A DNA stretch of 64,000 nt from Trichomonas vaginalis G3. Its lineage: Eukaryota > Parabasalia > Trichomonadida > Trichomonadidae. The position numbers were made by a program, and so were the translations under genes. The notes under the pieces are model-generated. The model was not told the origin of the DNA. It ran no database searches and worked only from the letters and a program-made list of their open reading frames with translations. Of the stretch, positions 61,870 through 64,000 are shown in pieces; the stretch's first letter is position 1, and each line of letters starts with the position of its first letter. The stretch is from positions 23,593,585-23,657,584 of the forward strand of contig NC_067205.1 in assembly GCF_026262505.1 (NCBI RefSeq). Reading direction: 5' to 3'.

Positions 61870-62805
61870 CTAGTTGGTCCATCCTTTTTCGGATTTGATT
61901 CCTTTGTATGCTGTTTCAATGACCCATATAAGTGCAGCAGATACGGCATCAGACACATTAATGGATAAACATGTTGAGTAATAAATGCAACGCATGAAGA
62001 ATATATTAACAAATACAGAAACAAATAAATATGTAAAGCAACTAAATATTAAGGCGTTAGAAAGACCTAAATTTCTGAAATCCTTACAGAAATCTTCATG
62101 GAAAGGATTCTTGCAATTGAGAAAGTTCAAAGGTGGTGCTATTATGAACAAGGTTGCTGATATTTCATATAATCCTGCAATTGAGTTAAATCTTTCGCAT
62201 GAAATATCATAATTTTCGTATATATATTCAAGAATCAATAACTTAACGGATCTTAAAAGTTCGCATATCAAGTGAATTCCGATTAACATTAGAAATTCAC
62301 TATGTTCAAAATTTGTGTCATTTTTCGGATCTTTAAAATCAGCAATAAGCACCAACATCATGGCAGCATCCATTAATAAGACTGCAAACAGTTGAAATCC
62401 AAATATTTTTTTCTTTAATATGAATTTTTTCGATAAAATAATTACCAAAGTGTCGAATAGGTATAAAATAGAGCCTGTTGAGATAGAAACTTTTTTGATA
62501 GTTACACTGAGCACGAGACTTTGAATTAAATCAATCATAGCACAAATTGGAATGAGAAGTAACGCTTTCATTGGAATTTCCTGATAAAATTTTTGATTTT
62601 CTCTCTTTCTACGTATCATATCTGGAATTATCGATAAAAAAACAGCAACTGCCATAAATAAATTCAAGAAATTTGGTGTTGATTCGCTATTTGCAATGAC
62701 TTGATTCATTTGAATGGTCTTACGTGTGCATTGAGAACATACTCTGCAAATGATGTAAAAAATATATGACCAGTTCGTATCAAATGAATTGATTTCAATC
62801 ACCAT
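61870..62805 (-). CDS. DMT-superfamily (SLC35/EamA-like) membrane transporter, 311 codons to TAG
   Basis: A multi-pass membrane protein of the drug/metabolite transporter type; substrates are probably nucleotide sugars or small metabolites, not determined. Hydrophobic segments: about 12-25, 45-62, 80-100, 108-125, 136-157, 170-192, 207-229, 249-271 and 281-300. That is nine, where ten are usual. The segment SISTGSILYLFDTLVIILSK (helix 4) and the SINVSDAVSAALIWVIE stretch (helix 9) fit the family. The tenth helix is encoded in the same frame after the TAG. The start MVIEINSFDTNW is fixed by an in-frame TAA about 27 bases upstream and by the INSF motif shared with the pseudogene at 57,460. The gene may be newly inactivated or may make a shortened protein. 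Confidence 0.75.
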   Translation of the reverse strand: MVIEINSFDTNWSYIFYIICRVCSQCTRKTIQMNQVIANSESTPNFLNLFMAVAVFLSIIPDMIRRKRENQKFYQEIPMKALLLIPICAMIDLIQSLVLSVTIKKVSISTGSILYLFDTLVIILSKKFILKKKIFGFQLFAVLLMDAAMMLVLIADFKDPKNDTNFEHSEFLMLIGIHLICELLRSVKLLILEYIYENYDISCERFNSIAGLYEISATLFIIAPPLNFLNCKNPFHEDFCKDFRNLGLSNALIFSCFTYLFVSVFVNIFFMRCIYYSTCLSINVSDAVSAALIWVIETAYKGIKSEKGWTN

Positions 62806-63365
62806 TTCTTCAGTCTGATTCCAATTGAATTATCCTCATTTACAATTTCTTTCAATTTATTTTTTGATAATATTTTGATTATCGTTATTTTAATAAAACA
62901 TAGTGCTGTTCTTGTAAATTAAATTGAAATTTTGAATGGTAAGAATTTCAGATCCACAAAAAAACAATTTAATGATTTTTTTAATAATTGATGATTTTTT
63001 TTATTAAAAAAGTTACTTTTTTCAAAGCAATTGAAAAGAAATTTCTTTTAAAAAATGATCGCTTCAAGGATGATATTTCGTTGTTTTAATGATCAATATT
63101 CTAATATTTGACTTTTGATTAAACAGAAAACTTTAAAAATTCAAATGTGGTTATTTATATTAATTAATCTTTATTGTTAAATTTAGAGGAAAATCGTCAT
63201 TTTTAAAATTCAATTGAAATTAATCGTCTTTTTTATTTATTACTCTAGAATTACCCACCCAATTGGGCCTCTAATTTCAATATTAATTAATTTATTAAGC
63301 TAAATAAACAAATATAAAAACAATTTATAAAATAACATGGTAAAATAAAAAGATAATAAAAATAC
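62806..63365. other. AT-rich intergenic region
   Basis: Very A/T-rich, with long T and A runs. I see no gene, repeat or RNA. It should hold the promoter of the transporter, but no clear initiator match stands near its ATG, apart from a weak TCAGA at 15 bases. Confidence 0.6.
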
Positions 63366-64000
63366 TTATCTTGGTGGAAGAAAAGCTCTAACAGAAGCCA
63401 TTCCCCATTGAATTGGATTGCCACTGCATTTGAGATCGATGAATCCTAAGCATTCATTTCCATCATAAACAGCAATCGGAACAACAGAATTATTAGGATC
63501 TGGGAGTTGTTCAGTTGAACTCATATTCAGTTGTAAAGATTTTGTTGCGTAAATTGTTATTTCATCTGTTCCAATGATTGTCAATTCGTCATGATTCCAG
63601 TATGCATTTGATAGTTTCACGTGTTCAATCTTGAGACCATCTTTGCATTCTTTGATGCAAAAACATTTCTTTTCTCCGAGAAATTCTTTCCATTTATGAT
63701 TTTTGTAAATGGAAATGTCATCTCCAAAACTCAGCATCATGCACGAATTGTTAAATGTCGGAGGTACTTCTGATCCAAAGTAAATCGAGTTCTGACTATC
63801 AACATGCGCTAAACCAGGAATACTTGGTTCGTTTTGTCTGAAGAAATACTCGATTTGTTTCACCAATGAATTCTTGTCAACAACATCTCCACAAATTGTT
63901 TCGATGTAGTTGATGAAATAGTTCTTCCAAAGTTCCCTCAGATTGAAGTCGCCAAAATAATTCTGTTCAAAGAATGAAGTCGCCAAATTAACAGTAGGAA
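63366..64000 (-). CDS. Unrecognised protein, C-terminal part (5' end outside the window)
   Basis: The minus-strand frame is open from the right edge to TAA at 63,366. At least 211 codons are visible, beginning PTVNLATSFFEQ, and no ATG marks a start, so the gene begins beyond the window. It contains several tryptophans, a Cys pair (KKCFCIKEC) and a tail ending GNPIQWGMASVRAFLPPR. No membrane segment or repeat. Sequence composition is that of a soluble globular protein, and the codon pattern is normal for the region. I do not recognise the family. Confidence 0.7.
   Translation of the reverse strand, partial: PTVNLATSFFEQNYFGDFNLRELWKNYFINYIETICGDVVDKNSLVKQIEYFFRQNEPSIPGLAHVDSQNSIYFGSEVPPTFNNSCMMLSFGDDISIYKNHKWKEFLGEKKCFCIKECKDGLKIEHVKLSNAYWNHDELTIIGTDEITIYATKSLQLNMSSTEQLPDPNNSVVPIAVYDGNECLGFIDLKCSGNPIQWGMASVRAFLPPR

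Noticed and set aside
61985-62212. 75-codon plus-strand frame
   Set aside because: It lies wholly inside the transporter gene on the opposite strand.

Overview
The window is AT-rich eukaryotic DNA, most likely from a trichomonad parabasalid (Trichomonas or Tritrichomonas type). The evidence is a protein with the trichomonad DUF3447/ankyrin layout, two drug/metabolite-transporter (DMT) paralogues, intronless reading frames, and start codons that lie a few bases behind TCA-Y-W initiator-like motifs. The species cannot be fixed from the sequence alone.

Bases 1 to about 52,310 are one uninterrupted satellite array. It has 12 complete higher-order units, most of them 3.0-4.5 kb, two of 6.3 and 7.3 kb that are compound, and a short decayed terminal unit. 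Each unit holds a roughly 175-bp anchor block with two inverted repeats, a minisatellite of about 25-bp motifs grouped into subrepeats of about 114 bp, about six palindromic hairpins built on AGATCT and followed by CTAAACATT, and a closing block of 121-bp tandem repeats. No convincing gene lies in the array, although a 77-codon frame recurs unchanged in several anchors.

Bases 52,300-55,900 hold a cluster of small, compact genes (21, 49, 55, 36, 92 and 108 codons on the plus strand, 264 codons on the minus strand). The same hairpin-plus-TAAA module that fills the satellite sits at the 3' ends of two of these genes. This suggests that the satellite was amplified from intergenic (3'-end plus next-start) segments of this unidentified element. 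The cluster also holds a 397-bp tandem duplication and a 24-bp minisatellite grown from coding sequence.

Bases 55,900-64,000 look like ordinary, gene-poor trichomonad chromosome. They hold degraded gene pieces, a DMT transporter pseudogene split by a TTAA-flanked 149-bp MITE and joined to a fragment of another gene, an intact DUF3447/ankyrin-type gene, a second DMT transporter whose last membrane helix lies behind an in-frame TAG, and the 3' part of an unrecognised gene running off the right edge. The genes form no visible pathway; the interest lies in the structure and origin of the array and in how the DMT family is decaying.
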